54,302 bases of DNA from an uncultured Alsobacter sp. (GCF_945952055.1 NZ_CAMFHB010000041.1:1-54302), one strand, 5' to 3'. Shown: positions 43,314 through 52,642, counted from the first letter of the stretch. A program made the numbers and translations. Notes: generated by a model not told the origin, from the letters alone.

Positions 43314-43529
43314 TCAGTGGCAGGGGAAGCCGAGAAGATGGCGCCCGTCGTGGACGAACTCGTGAATGGCCTCGCCGCCGAAGAGCGCCACGGCGCCCTG
43401 CTCGGCTCCGACGAAGTAGACGGCCAGAACAGCGATCAGCATGCCGAAGATCGCCCACGGCATGATCTCACGGACGGGAATCGCGGGAACGGCGACTTGC
43501 TGCTGCGCGGTCGTGGTGGTCGCGGACAT
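43314..43529 (-). CDS. cbtB: CbtB family cobalt transporter subunit
   Basis: A 71-aa single-span membrane protein with the CbtB core (MPWAIFGMLIAVLAVYFVGA) and a C-terminal His-rich metal-binding end (EAIHEFVHDGRHLLGFPCH). GAGGAG lies 6 nt upstream of the ATG. The cobalamin riboswitch lies in its leader. Confidence 0.92.
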   Translation of the reverse strand: MSATTTTAQQQVAVPAIPVREIMPWAIFGMLIAVLAVYFVGAEQGAVALFGGEAIHEFVHDGRHLLGFPCH

Positions 43530-43564
43530 TGCGGCTCCTCAGGGGTCGTGCGCCCCGGCCAAAG

Positions 43565-43680
43565 TGGCACCGATGTGAGGTCTGACTGTCACCCGCGAGC
43601 GAGCGATCCACAGTGGCGCGACCGTGCCGGATTTCCACCGGCTTCCCAGCATCGATATCCTGGGAGACAACACCTTGATC
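43565..43680 (-). promoter_or_regulatory. Cobalamin riboswitch
   Basis: Read on the minus strand, the leader of cbtB holds the conserved blocks in order: GGGAAGCCGGTGGAAATCCG, then GCGCCACTGT, then the B12-box region GACAGTCAGACC. These are the core signatures of the B12 aptamer. It should repress cbtBA when cobalamin is abundant. The ends are approximate. Confidence 0.9.
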
Positions 43681-43735
43681 ACGGGCTTTGTCAATCGACC
43701 TGAGGCCCGGACCCGTGGCCCGAAGCGGAAAAACG

Positions 43736-44296
43736 ATGACAGCCCGATTGCGCCTGCTCTGCCACGCCGCCACGGCCGCGACCCGGACGGTCTCCTTCGC
43801 CGACGACGCGCCGGTGGACGCCGCCGAGCATGGGCGCATCGCGCGACTCACGCGGCTGCGCGCCGGCACGGTCCTGGCCTCCCCGGCCCGCGCCGCGCGC
43901 GACACGGCCGAGGTGCTCGGCGGGCCGTTCGACGAGGACGGGCGGCTCGCCGATCTCGACGTCGGGCGCTGGCGGGGGCAGACCCTCGACCTCGTGCTGG
44001 CCCGCGAGCCGGACGCCGTCGCCCTGTGGATGCGAGACCCGACCTCGGCGCCGCACGGGGGTGAGCCGATCACCGCCCTGGTCGCCCGGGTGGCGGCCTT
44101 CCTCGCCGACGCGGCCGACCATCCCCGCCTGCTCGCCGTCACCCATGCGTCGGTCCTGCGCGCCGCCGTCGTCCACGTGCTGGGAGCGCCGGCCCAGGCT
44201 TTCTGGTCGGTCGACGCCGCCCCCCTCGGGCTGGTGGAGCTCTCGCACGACGGCCGGCGCTGGGCGCTGCGCTACGGACCACGCGATCCGGGTTGA
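43736..44296 (+). CDS. Histidine phosphatase family protein
   Basis: A 186-aa protein of the phosphoglycerate mutase/acid phosphatase fold. The motif is LLCHAATAATR where RHGxT is usual: the catalytic His is kept but the preceding Arg is Cys. The second His lies in LLAVTHASVLRAA. It is divergent from the B12-controlled operon, which suggests a link to cobalamin or cobalt (CobC belongs to the same fold), but the substrate is not shown. Confidence 0.82.
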   Translation: MTARLRLLCHAATAATRTVSFADDAPVDAAEHGRIARLTRLRAGTVLASPARAARDTAEVLGGPFDEDGRLADLDVGRWRGQTLDLVLAREPDAVALWMRDPTSAPHGGEPITALVARVAAFLADAADHPRLLAVTHASVLRAAVVHVLGAPAQAFWSVDAAPLGLVELSHDGRRWALRYGPRDPG

Positions 44297-44632
44297 CCCG
44301 CTCGCGCGAATTCTCGCGCCGCCGTCATTTTTGGGATTCACAGACCTGTCCCGCTCTGGCACGATTCAGCATCCGTTGGAGCCAGACATGAACCGCCGCA
44401 CCCTCGACACCGGGAGCGTGGACGCTCTCGCCTTGCCCGCTGCCGGGCCGTTGCCGACCGGCGCATCGAGACGCCTCGCCTAGCTTTTTCGCCTTCCGCA
44501 AAGCCTCGCACGCCAGCCCGCCCCGAGCCTCGGGGCCGGGCGCGGAGACGTGCGCCCATCCCACAGCCGGCCAGGGCACGACGCGCCGCGGCCCGGCCCC
44601 TTCCGAACGCGCGCAGGACGCAACGTGGACCC
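44297..44632. other. Intergenic stretch with one possible small ORF
   Basis: This 336-bp gap holds a small inverted repeat near its start (CGCGA-ATTC-TCGCG) and a 31-codon frame (44,388-44,483, MNRRTLDTGSVDALALPAAG at its start) with GGAG 9 nt upstream. No RNA gene or clear promoter was seen. Confidence 0.5.
44388..44483 (+). CDS. Possible small ORF, 31 aa
   Basis: An ATG with TTGGAG 9 nt upstream opens 31 codons ending in GASRRLA. There is no recognisable domain or signal peptide. It could be a small protein or chance in GC-rich DNA. Confidence 0.2.
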   Translation: MNRRTLDTGSVDALALPAAGPLPTGASRRLA

Positions 44633-45025
44633 ATGAGCAGGATCGACGGCGGGATCCCCGCCTACCTCAACGTGCCGCAGGGGGTGCAGCATATCGGCCT
44701 GGCGCTGCTGGGACCGGAGTGGGTCCGCTTCCTGTTCCTGATCATGAGCGGGCTGGACCCGGACGAGGCGACGTTCTGGCTCGCCTACCGGGCGGACCGC
44801 ACCGGCGCATGGCACCAGGGCATGTTCGAGCTGCAGGTCTGCATGGCGATGCACTTCGCCGACATGGACGAGCAGGGCAAGCCCCTGCCCTGGTATGTCG
44901 AGCGCTGGACGGAGCGGATCTTCCTGCGCCATCCGCTGCTGTTCACCGACCGCCTCCTGTCCAACGTGGAGGCGCAGTTCCTCGAGCAGACCTTCGGCGG
45001 GACGGTGCCGCTCGCCGGACTCTAG
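44633..45025 (+). CDS. Hypothetical 130-aa protein
   Basis: No signal peptide. The sequence includes NVPQGVQHIGLALLGPEWVR, FLFLIMSGLDPDEATFWLAY and LLSNVEAQFLEQTFGG. It reads as a conserved-looking globular protein with normal codon use, but I know no family for it. It converges on kdsA with a 12-bp gap. Confidence 0.65.
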   Translation: MSRIDGGIPAYLNVPQGVQHIGLALLGPEWVRFLFLIMSGLDPDEATFWLAYRADRTGAWHQGMFELQVCMAMHFADMDEQGKPLPWYVERWTERIFLRHPLLFTDRLLSNVEAQFLEQTFGGTVPLAGL

Positions 45026-45037
45026 CGCGTCGAACGC

Positions 45038-45883
45038 TCAGGCCCGCGGTGTCTTGGCCAGCCGGTCGAAAGCCATGAGGTCGGCCAGCAGCGCGGGCAT
45101 CTCCTTCAGGGGCACCATGTTGGGGCCGTCCGACGGCGCGCGCTCGGGGGCCTCGTGGGTCTCGATGAAGACGCCGGCCACGCCCACGGCCACGGCCGCG
45201 CGCGACAGGACGGGCACGAATTCGCGCTGCCCGCCGGAGGAGGTCCCCTGCCCTCCCGGCTGCTGGACCGAATGGGTGGCGTCGAAGATCACCGGTGCGC
45301 CGGTGCGCGCCATGATGGGCAGCGAGCGCATGTCCGACACCAGCGTGTTGTAGCCGAAGGAGGCGCCGCGCTCGGTCAGCATGACGTCGGGGTTGCCGGC
45401 GCCCGTGACCTTGGCGAGCACGTTGGCCATGTCCCACGGCGCCAGGAACTGGCCCTTCTTCACGTTCACCACCCGGCCGGTCTTGGCGGCGGCGACCAGG
45501 AGGTCCGTCTGGCGGCACAGGAACGCCGGGATCTGCAGGATGTCGACGACCTCGCCCACGGGCCCGCACTGGCCGGCATCGTGCACGTCGGTCAGCACCG
45601 GCAGGCCCAGGGTCTCGCGGATCTCGGCGAAGACGGCGAGAGCGGCATCCAGCCCGATGCCCCGAGCGCCCGTGAGGGAGGTGCGGTTGGCCTTGTCGTA
45701 GGACGTCTTGAAGACGAACGGCAGGCCAAGCGCGCCGGTGATCTCCTTGAGGGCGGCCGCCATCTCCAGCGCGTGGGCGCGGCTCTCCATGGCGCAGGGC
45801 CCGGCGATCAGGGCCAGCGGCAGGGCATTGCCGAAGCGCACGGCTCCGGCGGCGACGACGGTGTTCGGCGAGATCTCGGTCAT
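45038..45883 (-). CDS. kdsA: 3-deoxy-8-phosphooctulonate synthase KdsA
   Basis: A 281-aa cytoplasmic enzyme that condenses phosphoenolpyruvate with arabinose 5-phosphate to make KDO 8-phosphate for lipid A/LPS. Diagnostic segments are [68 protein letters not shown] and [13 protein letters not shown]. No pyrG or eno neighbour, often seen beside it in alphaproteobacteria, is present in the window. Confidence 0.97.
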   Translation of the reverse strand: MTEISPNTVVAAGAVRFGNALPLALIAGPCAMESRAHALEMAAALKEITGALGLPFVFKTSYDKANRTSLTGARGIGLDAALAVFAEIRETLGLPVLTDVHDAGQCGPVGEVVDILQIPAFLCRQTDLLVAAAKTGRVVNVKKGQFLAPWDMANVLAKVTGAGNPDVMLTERGASFGYNTLVSDMRSLPIMARTGAPVIFDATHSVQQPGGQGTSSGGQREFVPVLSRAAVAVGVAGVFIETHEAPERAPSDGPNMVPLKEMPALLADLMAFDRLAKTPRA

Positions 45884-45934
45884 CGCGCCGGTATAGACGG
45901 TCCCGGCCAGGGAAGCGAGGGCGCCCGGAACCCC

Positions 45935-47095
45935 TCAGCCGAGAATGGCGTGGGGGAGGAAGCGCGACGTGTTCTTGGTGATCGGGCCATCGTCCTCGCG
46001 CAGGCAAAGGCCCGCCGCCTCGCCGGCCACGACCCAGCTGCCGAGCACCACGTAGCGGCCCGCCTCTCCCACGATCGGGGCCAGGGCCTGCCGCACGTAG
46101 CCTTCTCGGCCGTAGGGCCCGGGATCGGCGTCGAGCACCTGGGCATCGCGCACCAGCGTGACGTTGGCCCCCTCGCGGGAGTAGAGCGGCTTGCGGGCAA
46201 AGCTGGTGCCCAGCGTCGCCTTGCGCGGGTCGTTCTCGAAGAAGGCGGGCAGCAGGGCGGGATGCCCGGGATAAGCCTCCCACAGCAGCGGGAGCAGGCC
46301 CTTGTTGGAGATCACCGCCTTCCACGGCGGCTCGATGAACCGCGTCACGGTCGCCGGCAGCGCGGCGGCGAAGTCGTCCCGCAGCATCCACTCCCACGGG
46401 TAGAGCTTGAACAGCTGCGCGATCAGCCGGTCCTTGTCGTCGACGAAGGCATCGTCGGCGGAGCGACCGATGTCCGCGAGCCTCACGAAGACCGCCTCGC
46501 CTCCCGCCTGGCGTGCGCATTCCTCGAGATAGGCGACGGTGCCGCGGTCCTCGGCGGTGTCGTCCATGCAGGTCAGGTGCAGGCGGCGCCCGCCCGTGAT
46601 TCGCGCCAGCGCCGCGACGAGCTTGTCGTGCACGCTGTTGAACTGGTCGGCCTCCGGCGGCAGCCGGCCGTCGGCCCGCGCATCCTCGAGCCAGCGCCAC
46701 TGGACGTAGCCGGTCTCGAACAGCGCGGTGGGCGTGTCGGCGTTGTACTCGAGCAGCTTCGCCGGCCCCGTGCCGTCATAGGCGAAGTCGAAGCGGCCGT
46801 AGAGCGACGGGTCGTCGCGCCGCCAGCTCGCCGCGATCGGATCCCACGCCGTCTCCGGGATGGCGAGCCGACGCAGCAGCCTCTCGTCGCCGACGATGCG
46901 ACCGGCGAGGTCGCGGCACATCGCCTCCAGCTCGGTCGTGACGTCCTCGATGTGGTTCTCGATCTGGGCCAGCGTGAAGGCGTAGTAGGCGTCCTCCACC
47001 CAGTAGGGCGCGTCGTTGATGGTGTGGAAGTCGAACCCGTCGGCTTCCAGCATCGCCTTCCAGTCCGCTCGCTCCGCGATGGCGACGCGCCGCAT
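45935..47095 (-). CDS. Glutathionylspermidine synthase-like ATP-grasp protein (YgiC type)
   Basis: A 386-aa cytoplasmic protein of the GSP synthase C-terminal family. Key stretches are LLEYNADTPTALFETGYVQW, PWEWMLRDDFA, PPWKAVISNKGLLPLLWEAY, FARKPLYSREGANV and LGSWVVAGEAAGLCLREDDG. It would ligate amine and carboxyl groups with ATP. The amidase half of bifunctional GspS is absent, as in E. coli YgiC. The start is 1 bp after the stop codon of the YgiB-type gene. Confidence 0.9.
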   Translation of the reverse strand: MRRVAIAERADWKAMLEADGFDFHTINDAPYWVEDAYYAFTLAQIENHIEDVTTELEAMCRDLAGRIVGDERLLRRLAIPETAWDPIAASWRRDDPSLYGRFDFAYDGTGPAKLLEYNADTPTALFETGYVQWRWLEDARADGRLPPEADQFNSVHDKLVAALARITGGRRLHLTCMDDTAEDRGTVAYLEECARQAGGEAVFVRLADIGRSADDAFVDDKDRLIAQLFKLYPWEWMLRDDFAAALPATVTRFIEPPWKAVISNKGLLPLLWEAYPGHPALLPAFFENDPRKATLGTSFARKPLYSREGANVTLVRDAQVLDADPGPYGREGYVRQALAPIVGEAGRYVVLGSWVVAGEAAGLCLREDDGPITKNTSRFLPHAILG

Positions 47096-47096
47096 G

Positions 47097-47681
47097 TCAG
47101 CCGCCGCCCCCGGAAAACGCATGCCCGGACGAGCCGAAGCCGCCGCGCGACACGGCCGAATGCCCGCCGTCCCCGCCTGAGCTGGAGGACGACGTTGACG
47201 AATCGCCACCGGAAAAGGCCGAGAACCAGCCCCGCCCGGACGAGCCGGACGAGCCGGAGGAGGAACTCGAGGACCCGCCGAAGTGACTGCGGCTGGACGA
47301 CGAGGAACTCCGCGACTGGCCCGGCCGGCAAACCTCGCCGAGCGCGACCGGCGTGACCCCGTCCTCGTAGGTCGTGAAGCCGGCGGCGTTGCGCGTCAGC
47401 GGCTGGAAGGCGCCGCCCCGGCCACCGCCGAAGATCACGCCCGCCCCGTTCGGGCCGGACTTGGCGAACCCGTCGCGGCAGAGCTGCTCGCCGATCTTCC
47501 CGTCCGAGATGCAGTGCGCGATGGTGTCGTACATCCGCCCCTGCGGACAGGAACTGTTCGGGGCAATGGCATACACGCCCAGCGCCGCCGCGCCCGCCCC
47601 CGCCATCATCTTGAACGGCACGTTCTGGGAGCGTTTCACGGGCCCGGGAGCCTCGGGCTTGCGCTTGCCGAAGTCGCTCAC
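47097..47681 (-). CDS. DUF1190 (YgiB-type) protein with Ser/Gly-rich tail
   Basis: A 194-aa protein. The basic start (MSDFGKRKPEAPGPVKRSQN) is followed by a short hydrophobic segment (MMAGAGAAALGVYAI) and the DUF1190 core with paired Cys (SSCPQGRMYDTIAHC). The last 75 residues are almost all Ser, Gly and a few Phe/His. It precedes the YgiC-type gene by 1 bp. Function is unknown; in enterics the pair is linked to the envelope. Confidence 0.85.
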   Translation of the reverse strand: MSDFGKRKPEAPGPVKRSQNVPFKMMAGAGAAALGVYAIAPNSSCPQGRMYDTIAHCISDGKIGEQLCRDGFAKSGPNGAGVIFGGGRGGAFQPLTRNAAGFTTYEDGVTPVALGEVCRPGQSRSSSSSSRSHFGGSSSSSSGSSGSSGRGWFSAFSGGDSSTSSSSSGGDGGHSAVSRGGFGSSGHAFSGGGG

Positions 47682-47691
47682 GCTCGCCTCC

Positions 47692-48096
47692 TCAGGTCGA
47701 CATGGAGACGGCGTTGAGGATGCCGCAGGTCAGGGAGAGGAAACCCAGCGACAGCGCCGCGGCCCAGTCCCCGTTGGCGATGCGGTCGGAGAGGTTGCTG
47801 AGCCGCCAGCGCGCCACGAGATAGGCGCCGGACTGCACCGCGAGGGCGACGATGCCCCAGACGATCAGGTCGACGATCGACACCGAATGGGCCGCCGCGC
47901 TGCCGAGCGGCAGGGCGAAACCCAGCATGCTCAGGCCGAACGCGGTGGCGGCGGGGGCGTTTCCCTGCTCGATGAGCCCCAGTTCGTCATGCGACGTGAG
48001 GCGCGTGTAAACCGCCGTATAGGCGGCCAACAACACGACGCCGACGAAGAAGTAGAGCAGGAAGGCCGGAAGCCCCTGCAGCGATGCCAGGATCAT
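47692..48096 (-). CDS. DUF350 (YjfL-type) membrane protein
   Basis: A 134-aa inner-membrane protein with four hydrophobic segments (LLYFFVGVVLLAAYTAVYTR, AATAFGLSMLGFALPLGSA, VDLIVWGIVALAVQSGAYLV, SLGFLSLTCGILNAVS). DUF350 proteins sit with YgiB/YgiC-type genes, as here: it is 10 bp upstream of the DUF1190 gene in the same operon. Confidence 0.88.
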   Translation of the reverse strand: MILASLQGLPAFLLYFFVGVVLLAAYTAVYTRLTSHDELGLIEQGNAPAATAFGLSMLGFALPLGSAAAHSVSIVDLIVWGIVALAVQSGAYLVARWRLSNLSDRIANGDWAAALSLGFLSLTCGILNAVSMST

Positions 48097-48169
48097 GCGG
48101 TTCCCCCCTTGGACGGCCAGAGGCTAGCGCAACCGGGGCCGGACGGTAAGCGGCCGAGGCTCCGACGCG

Positions 48170-49027
48170 TTAACGAGCGAAGACCAGCGCCGTGCCCATC
48201 GCCGCCTCGGCCGGAACGACGAGTCCCCACGGACCGGGCCTGCAGGGAATGCGAGCCGCCGCCAGACGGCTCTCCATCGCCGCCACGTCGGTCCCGGCGA
48301 CCGAGAAGCCGACGAAGCGCGGCGGCTCCTCGCCGACCGGCGCGCCCAGCACCCAGGACGCGGCGGCCCCGGTCATGACCTCGATCCGGCCGCGCGGCAG
48401 AGGCACGGCGACACCGGCGGAATTGGACACGAGCTCGCGCTCGCCGGAGAAGGCGGACAGGAACTCCGCATGGGCGGCCGGATTCTCCGAGACCATCAGC
48501 ACCGCGGCCACCCCGGAGGCGCCGTTGGGATGGCGCTGGAAGGCGGGATTCCAGAAGTTCTGCGGCTCGTGCTGCTGGCACACGAAGAAGCCAACTTCCG
48601 GGGCAAGCCGGTCCTGCGCGAACGCCAGGCTGAAGGCGACCCGGACGCTGGTGCCGTCCGGTCGCAGGGCCTGCCGCTCGAAGAAGAAGGGCGCGAAATC
48701 GCCGATCCCGGCCGCGGCGAACCGGTCGCGGTCGGCCCCGCTGTCGTCCGACTCGAGGACCGTCAGGGCGATCCCCTCCCGGCGGGCAAGGCTGTCGCGC
48801 ACGAAGGCGCCGAACGAGAAGCGTCCCGGCGCGTGAGGCTCGATGGCCGCGCCCGCGCCCAGCGTGATCAGCTCGAGGAAGACACCCGGCATCTGGACGA
48901 TGCGGTTCTCCGTTCCCCAGGGATGGCGGTTGCGCGCGCCCACCAGGAAACCCATCGCCTCGTAGAGCTTGCCGGCCGCGTCGAGGTCGTGGACGGCGAT
49001 GACGAGGTGATCGAGGCCGCGGGGCAT
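48170..49027 (-). CDS. VOC-family (glyoxalase-like) protein
   Basis: A 285-aa cytoplasmic protein. The N-terminus MPRGLDHLVIAVHDLDAAGK is the classic first strand of a vicinal oxygen chelate domain, and FFVCQQHEPQNFWNPAFQRH begins the second half. It resembles the glyoxalase_3-type proteins; substrate unknown. The frame opens 15 codons earlier, but this ATG begins the conserved domain. Confidence 0.85.
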   Translation of the reverse strand: MPRGLDHLVIAVHDLDAAGKLYEAMGFLVGARNRHPWGTENRIVQMPGVFLELITLGAGAAIEPHAPGRFSFGAFVRDSLARREGIALTVLESDDSGADRDRFAAAGIGDFAPFFFERQALRPDGTSVRVAFSLAFAQDRLAPEVGFFVCQQHEPQNFWNPAFQRHPNGASGVAAVLMVSENPAAHAEFLSAFSGERELVSNSAGVAVPLPRGRIEVMTGAAASWVLGAPVGEEPPRFVGFSVAGTDVAAMESRLAAARIPCRPGPWGLVVPAEAAMGTALVFAR

Positions 49028-49201
49028 GCGTGTGATCCGGATAAGTGAGCGATTCCGGGGCACACATTGCATGGAAGACAGGGAACCGTCACGCCGTCGC
49101 CGCAGGCCGGCGTCCCGGACGGAGCGAATTCGTGCGACTGCTGACGTGGACTGTCAGCAGGCCCGGGCCAGCATGCCCCCATCGCAACGAGGAGACGGGA
49201 C

Positions 49202-49657
49202 ATGCCCACCACCAACGACGCGTCCTACTGGCTCGGGGTCGCCTGCGCCGCCCATGTCCGCCGCGGCCGCGGCGAAGGCTTCATGCAGCTTTGCCACGGC
49301 CGGGCGGCGCCGCTGCGGCGCATCCGGCCCGGCGACGGCATCGTCTACTACTCGCCGACGACGCAGATGGGCGTCCCGGACGGGTACCGCAGCCTGACGG
49401 CCATCGGGCGGGTCCGCGAGCGCGATACCTATCGGGTCACCATGGCGCCGGGCTTCGAGCCGTTCCGACGGGACGTGGAGTGGGCGGCATCGCGCGAGAT
49501 CGCGATCGCGCCGCTCCTGCCCCTGCTGAGCTTCTCGGCCGGCAACCGCAACTGGGGCTACCAGCTGCGGCGCGGGATCGTGCCGATGACCGCCGAGGAT
49601 TTCGAGCTGATCGCAGGCGCCATGGCGGCGGCGGCCGTCGAACCCGCAGCCGCGTGA
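49202..49657 (+). CDS. EVE-domain protein
   Basis: A 151-aa protein made of one EVE domain ([58 protein letters not shown]). EVE domains belong to the PUA-like superfamily and read modified bases in other proteins. GAGGAGACGGG precedes the ATG. It converges on the agmatinase gene with 5 bp between them. Confidence 0.88.
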   Translation: MPTTNDASYWLGVACAAHVRRGRGEGFMQLCHGRAAPLRRIRPGDGIVYYSPTTQMGVPDGYRSLTAIGRVRERDTYRVTMAPGFEPFRRDVEWAASREIAIAPLLPLLSFSAGNRNWGYQLRRGIVPMTAEDFELIAGAMAAAAVEPAAA

Positions 49658-49662
49658 GCGGA

Positions 49663-50616
49663 TCAGGCCCTCCTGATGCAGAACTGGAGATAGTGCTGCA
49701 CGACGGTCGAGGCCGCGATCGCGGTGATGTCGGCATGGTCGTAGGCCGGCGCCACCTCCACGACGTCCATGCCGCGCCAGTCCAGGGCCGCCAGGGCCCG
49801 CATCAGCATCAGCGCCTGGGCGCTGGAGAGCCCGCCGGCTACGGGCGTGCCTGTGCCCGGCGCGAAGGCCGGATCGAGAACGTCGATGTCGAAGGTCAGG
49901 TAGGCCGGCGCATCGCCCACGCGGTCGCGCACGGCCTGCGCGACGGACTCGATGCCGCCGGCATGGACGGCATAGGCATCGAGGATGGCAAGGCCGCAGT
50001 CCTGCGGCGCCACGGTTCGGATGCCGATCTGGATCGACATTTCGGGCCGGATCAGGCCCTCGCGCACGGCGGTCGTGACGAAGCTGCCGTGCGAAACGCG
50101 CCCTCCGCCGCCGTCGTCCCAGGTGTCCTGGTGGGCGTCGAACTGGACGAGGGCGAGCGGTCCGTGCCGCCGCGCGTGGGCCCGCAGCAGCGGCAGCGTG
50201 ACGGAATGGTCCCCGCCCAGCGTGAGGAGATGGGCGCCGGACGCCACGATCTCCGCCGCCTCGGCCTCGATGGCCGCGGGCACGCCGGCCGTGTCGCCGT
50301 GGTCGATCCAGCAGTCGCCGCGGTCGACGACGACCGTGGTTTCGAAAGGATCGAGGCCGGAGGGATATTGCGGGTCGCCATCGAAGATCGCCGACGCGCG
50401 GCGGATCGCCTGCGGCCCGAAGCGCGCTCCCGGCCGGTTCGAGGTGGCGCAGTCGAAGGGAACGCCCCAGACGACCGCGTCGACGCCGGCGAGGTCGCGC
50501 GAATAGCGCCGTCGCATGAAGGACAGCGCACCCGCGAAGGTCGGGTCGGCGGCTCCCCCGCGGACGGGCCCGCGGAAGGCGTTATCCACAGGGGGATGTT
50601 CCGTTTTGACAACCAT
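49663..50616 (-). CDS. speB: Agmatinase (ureohydrolase family)
   Basis: A 317-aa Mn-dependent enzyme that converts agmatine to putrescine and urea. The metal ligands are seen in TLGGDHSVTLPLL, FDAHQDTWDD and TFDIDVLDPAFAPGTGTPVA. The length is typical. Related guanidino hydrolases share these motifs, so the exact substrate is inferred. Confidence 0.9.
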   Translation of the reverse strand: MVVKTEHPPVDNAFRGPVRGGAADPTFAGALSFMRRRYSRDLAGVDAVVWGVPFDCATSNRPGARFGPQAIRRASAIFDGDPQYPSGLDPFETTVVVDRGDCWIDHGDTAGVPAAIEAEAAEIVASGAHLLTLGGDHSVTLPLLRAHARRHGPLALVQFDAHQDTWDDGGGGRVSHGSFVTTAVREGLIRPEMSIQIGIRTVAPQDCGLAILDAYAVHAGGIESVAQAVRDRVGDAPAYLTFDIDVLDPAFAPGTGTPVAGGLSSAQALMLMRALAALDWRGMDVVEVAPAYDHADITAIAASTVVQHYLQFCIRRA

Positions 50617-50717
50617 CGTGGGCCTTTCCGTACGGCTCAGCCTGCGCTCCGTCCCGAATTCTATCCCAGCCCCGGAATCGCTGTTAGGGGTACAGGACGC
50701 GCGGCGGAGTGGGGCAA

Positions 50718-51497
50718 ATGCTTCGGATACAACCAGTCGTAGTTGTGTGCTGCATTGTGGCCGGTGTTGCCACCGCCACGAAGGGACAGGCCGGCGAGAC
50801 GTCCGCGCGCCCGTCCTGGAGCGGCGTCTATGGCGGGTTCATGGGAGCCGCCTCGAACGCCAAGATCCTCGGCAGCACGCTCAAGGCGGACTTCACGGTG
50901 GGCTCGAACGCCAGCCAGGAATCGGCCGTCGTCGACGACGACGCGAAGGGCGCCGGCGTCTTTCTGGGATTTCGCAAGCACCTCGATCAGCGCTTCGTCG
51001 TCGGCGTCGAGGCCGATGTCCTGAAGCTCGGGCACACGGCGCGGACCATCAACCTGATTGGGGGAAGTTCGCAGCCGGTCGCGATGCTGAAATACGAGGT
51101 CCCCTGGCTGTCGACGCTGCGAGCCGTCGCCGGCGTGTCCTTTGCCGACATTCTGCTCTACGGAACCGGCGGGCTTGCCGTGGCGGGCGAATCCGAGCGT
51201 CGCACGCAGTATCGGCTCGTCGCCGGCGCCAGCATACCCGCCTTCACGGAGGCGTCGGACGCGACCAGGATGGGGCTGGCGCTGGGTGCAGGGATCGAGT
51301 GGCGCATTGCCGGAGCATGGTCGCTCCGGGCCGAGTGGCTCCACGCGCACTTCCCGCGCGAGGTCTTCGCCTTTCCCGATGCACGCGGAGGCGCACAGGC
51401 GTCGTTCGCCAGCGTCCAGGGCCGCATCGCCCGCAATACCGCGGACGTCGACGTGGCCCGGATCGGCATCACCTACACGTTCGGCCTTTTCGACTGA
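50718..51497 (+). CDS. Outer-membrane beta-barrel protein
   Basis: A 259-aa exported protein. I chose the ATG because GGAG lies 8 nt upstream; a GTG 9 nt earlier is possible. The signal peptide ends near KGQAG. The mature part starts SWSGVYGGFMGAASNAKIL and has alternating beta strands, including GLALGAGIEWRIAGAWSLRA and a C-terminal ARIGITYTFGLFD strand ending in an aromatic residue, as in small OmpA/Omp25-like porins. Confidence 0.85.
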   Translation: MLRIQPVVVVCCIVAGVATATKGQAGETSARPSWSGVYGGFMGAASNAKILGSTLKADFTVGSNASQESAVVDDDAKGAGVFLGFRKHLDQRFVVGVEADVLKLGHTARTINLIGGSSQPVAMLKYEVPWLSTLRAVAGVSFADILLYGTGGLAVAGESERRTQYRLVAGASIPAFTEASDATRMGLALGAGIEWRIAGAWSLRAEWLHAHFPREVFAFPDARGGAQASFASVQGRIARNTADVDVARIGITYTFGLFD

Positions 51498-51540
51498 TCG
51501 GTCGTCCGGCTCGGCGCCGTCGACGGACGCCAGAACGAGA

Positions 51541-51566
51541 AAAGCCGCCCGAAGGGGCGGCTTTTC
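51541..51566. terminator. Bidirectional rho-independent terminator
   Basis: A perfect 11-bp stem (AAAAGCCGCCC/GGGCGGCTTTT) with loop GAAG lies between the convergent outer-membrane protein gene and rpsI. It can serve both. Confidence 0.88.
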
Positions 51567-51599
51567 CGACTGCGGGACGGCCGCGGAGCGGCCGAAACC

Positions 51600-52079
51600 T
51601 CAGCGCTTGGAGAACTGGAAGCTCCGGCGGGCCTTCTTGCGGCCGTACTTCTTGCGCTCGACCACGCGGCTGTCGCGGGTGAGGAAGCCGACCTTCTTGA
51701 GGACGCCGCGCAGCTCGGGCTCGTAGTGCGTCAGAGCCTTGGCGAGACCGTGGCGCACCGCGCCGGCCTGGCCGGAGAGACCGCCGCCGGCAACCGTGAC
51801 GTTGATGTCGTACTGGTTGAGGCGATTGGCCACCAGCAGCGGCTGCTGCAGGATCATGCGCAGCACCGGACGGGCGAAGTAGGTGCCGACGTCACGGCCG
51901 TTGACGGTGACCTTGCCCGCACCGGGCTTGATCCACACGCGGGCGACCGCGTCCTTGCGCTTGCCGGTCGCGTAGGCGCGGCCATGGGCGTCGAGCTTCT
52001 GGACGTGACGGGGAGCCTCGGGAGCCGCGGTCTCGACCGCGCCCTTGAGGTCCTGCAGGGACTGGAGGGTTTCGGCCAT
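51600..52079 (-). CDS. rpsI: 30S ribosomal protein S9
   Basis: A 159-aa ribosomal protein. The S9 core is [38 protein letters not shown] and the basic C-terminus ending SFQFSKR. The N-terminal ~35-residue extension is usual in alphaproteobacteria. It lies 2 bp after rplM. Confidence 0.98.
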   Translation of the reverse strand: MAETLQSLQDLKGAVETAAPEAPRHVQKLDAHGRAYATGKRKDAVARVWIKPGAGKVTVNGRDVGTYFARPVLRMILQQPLLVANRLNQYDINVTVAGGGLSGQAGAVRHGLAKALTHYEPELRGVLKKVGFLTRDSRVVERKKYGRKKARRSFQFSKR

Positions 52080-52081
52080 GA

Positions 52082-52546
52082 TCAGGCGCTCCTCGAATTC
52101 TTGCGGTTGAGGGCGGCGACGTCGAGCGACACGGGCTGCTGGGCCTCGTGCGGGTGCTCGGAGCCCCCGTAGACGCGCAGGTTGCCGAGCTGCTGGCGGC
52201 CCAGGGGGCCGCGGGGCAGCATGCGCTCGACCGCCTTCTCCACGACGCGCTCGGGGAAGCGGCCTTCGAGGATGAACTTCGCCGAGCGTTCCTTGATGCC
52301 GCCCGGGAAGCCGGTGTGATGGAAGTAGACCTTCTGGTCGCGCTTGCGGCCGGTCAGGACGACCTTGTCGGCATTGATGATGATGACGTTGTCACCGCAG
52401 TCGACGTGGGGCGTGAACGTGGGCTTGTGCTTGCCCCGCAGACGCATGGCGACGAGCGAAGCGAGGCGGCCGACGACGAGGCCCTTCGCGTCGATCAGCA
52501 CCCACTTCTTGTCGACCTCGGCGGGCTTTGCCGAATAGGTCTTCAT
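52082..52546 (-). CDS. rplM: 50S ribosomal protein L13
   Basis: A 154-aa ribosomal protein starting [20 protein letters not shown]; the frame opens 23 codons earlier but that part is not L13. The signature [18 protein letters not shown] and the later [14 protein letters not shown] are present. First gene of the rplM-rpsI operon. Confidence 0.98.
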   Translation of the reverse strand: MKTYSAKPAEVDKKWVLIDAKGLVVGRLASLVAMRLRGKHKPTFTPHVDCGDNVIIINADKVVLTGRKRDQKVYFHHTGFPGGIKERSAKFILEGRFPERVVEKAVERMLPRGPLGRQQLGNLRVYGGSEHPHEAQQPVSLDVAALNRKNSRSA

Positions 52547-52642
52547 GGATCGGTTCCGCTGGTGGTCCGCCGCGGAGCCGGAAGGCGCCAGGACGGAGCA
52601 GTGAAGGCGGGTCACCCGGACGGCTCCCGCTCGATGGCGCGG

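Noticed and set aside
44355-44372. Possible sigma-54 promoter TGGCACGATTCAGCAT
   Set aside because: The GG and GC elements are 9 bp apart instead of 10, and the TTGC half is missing.
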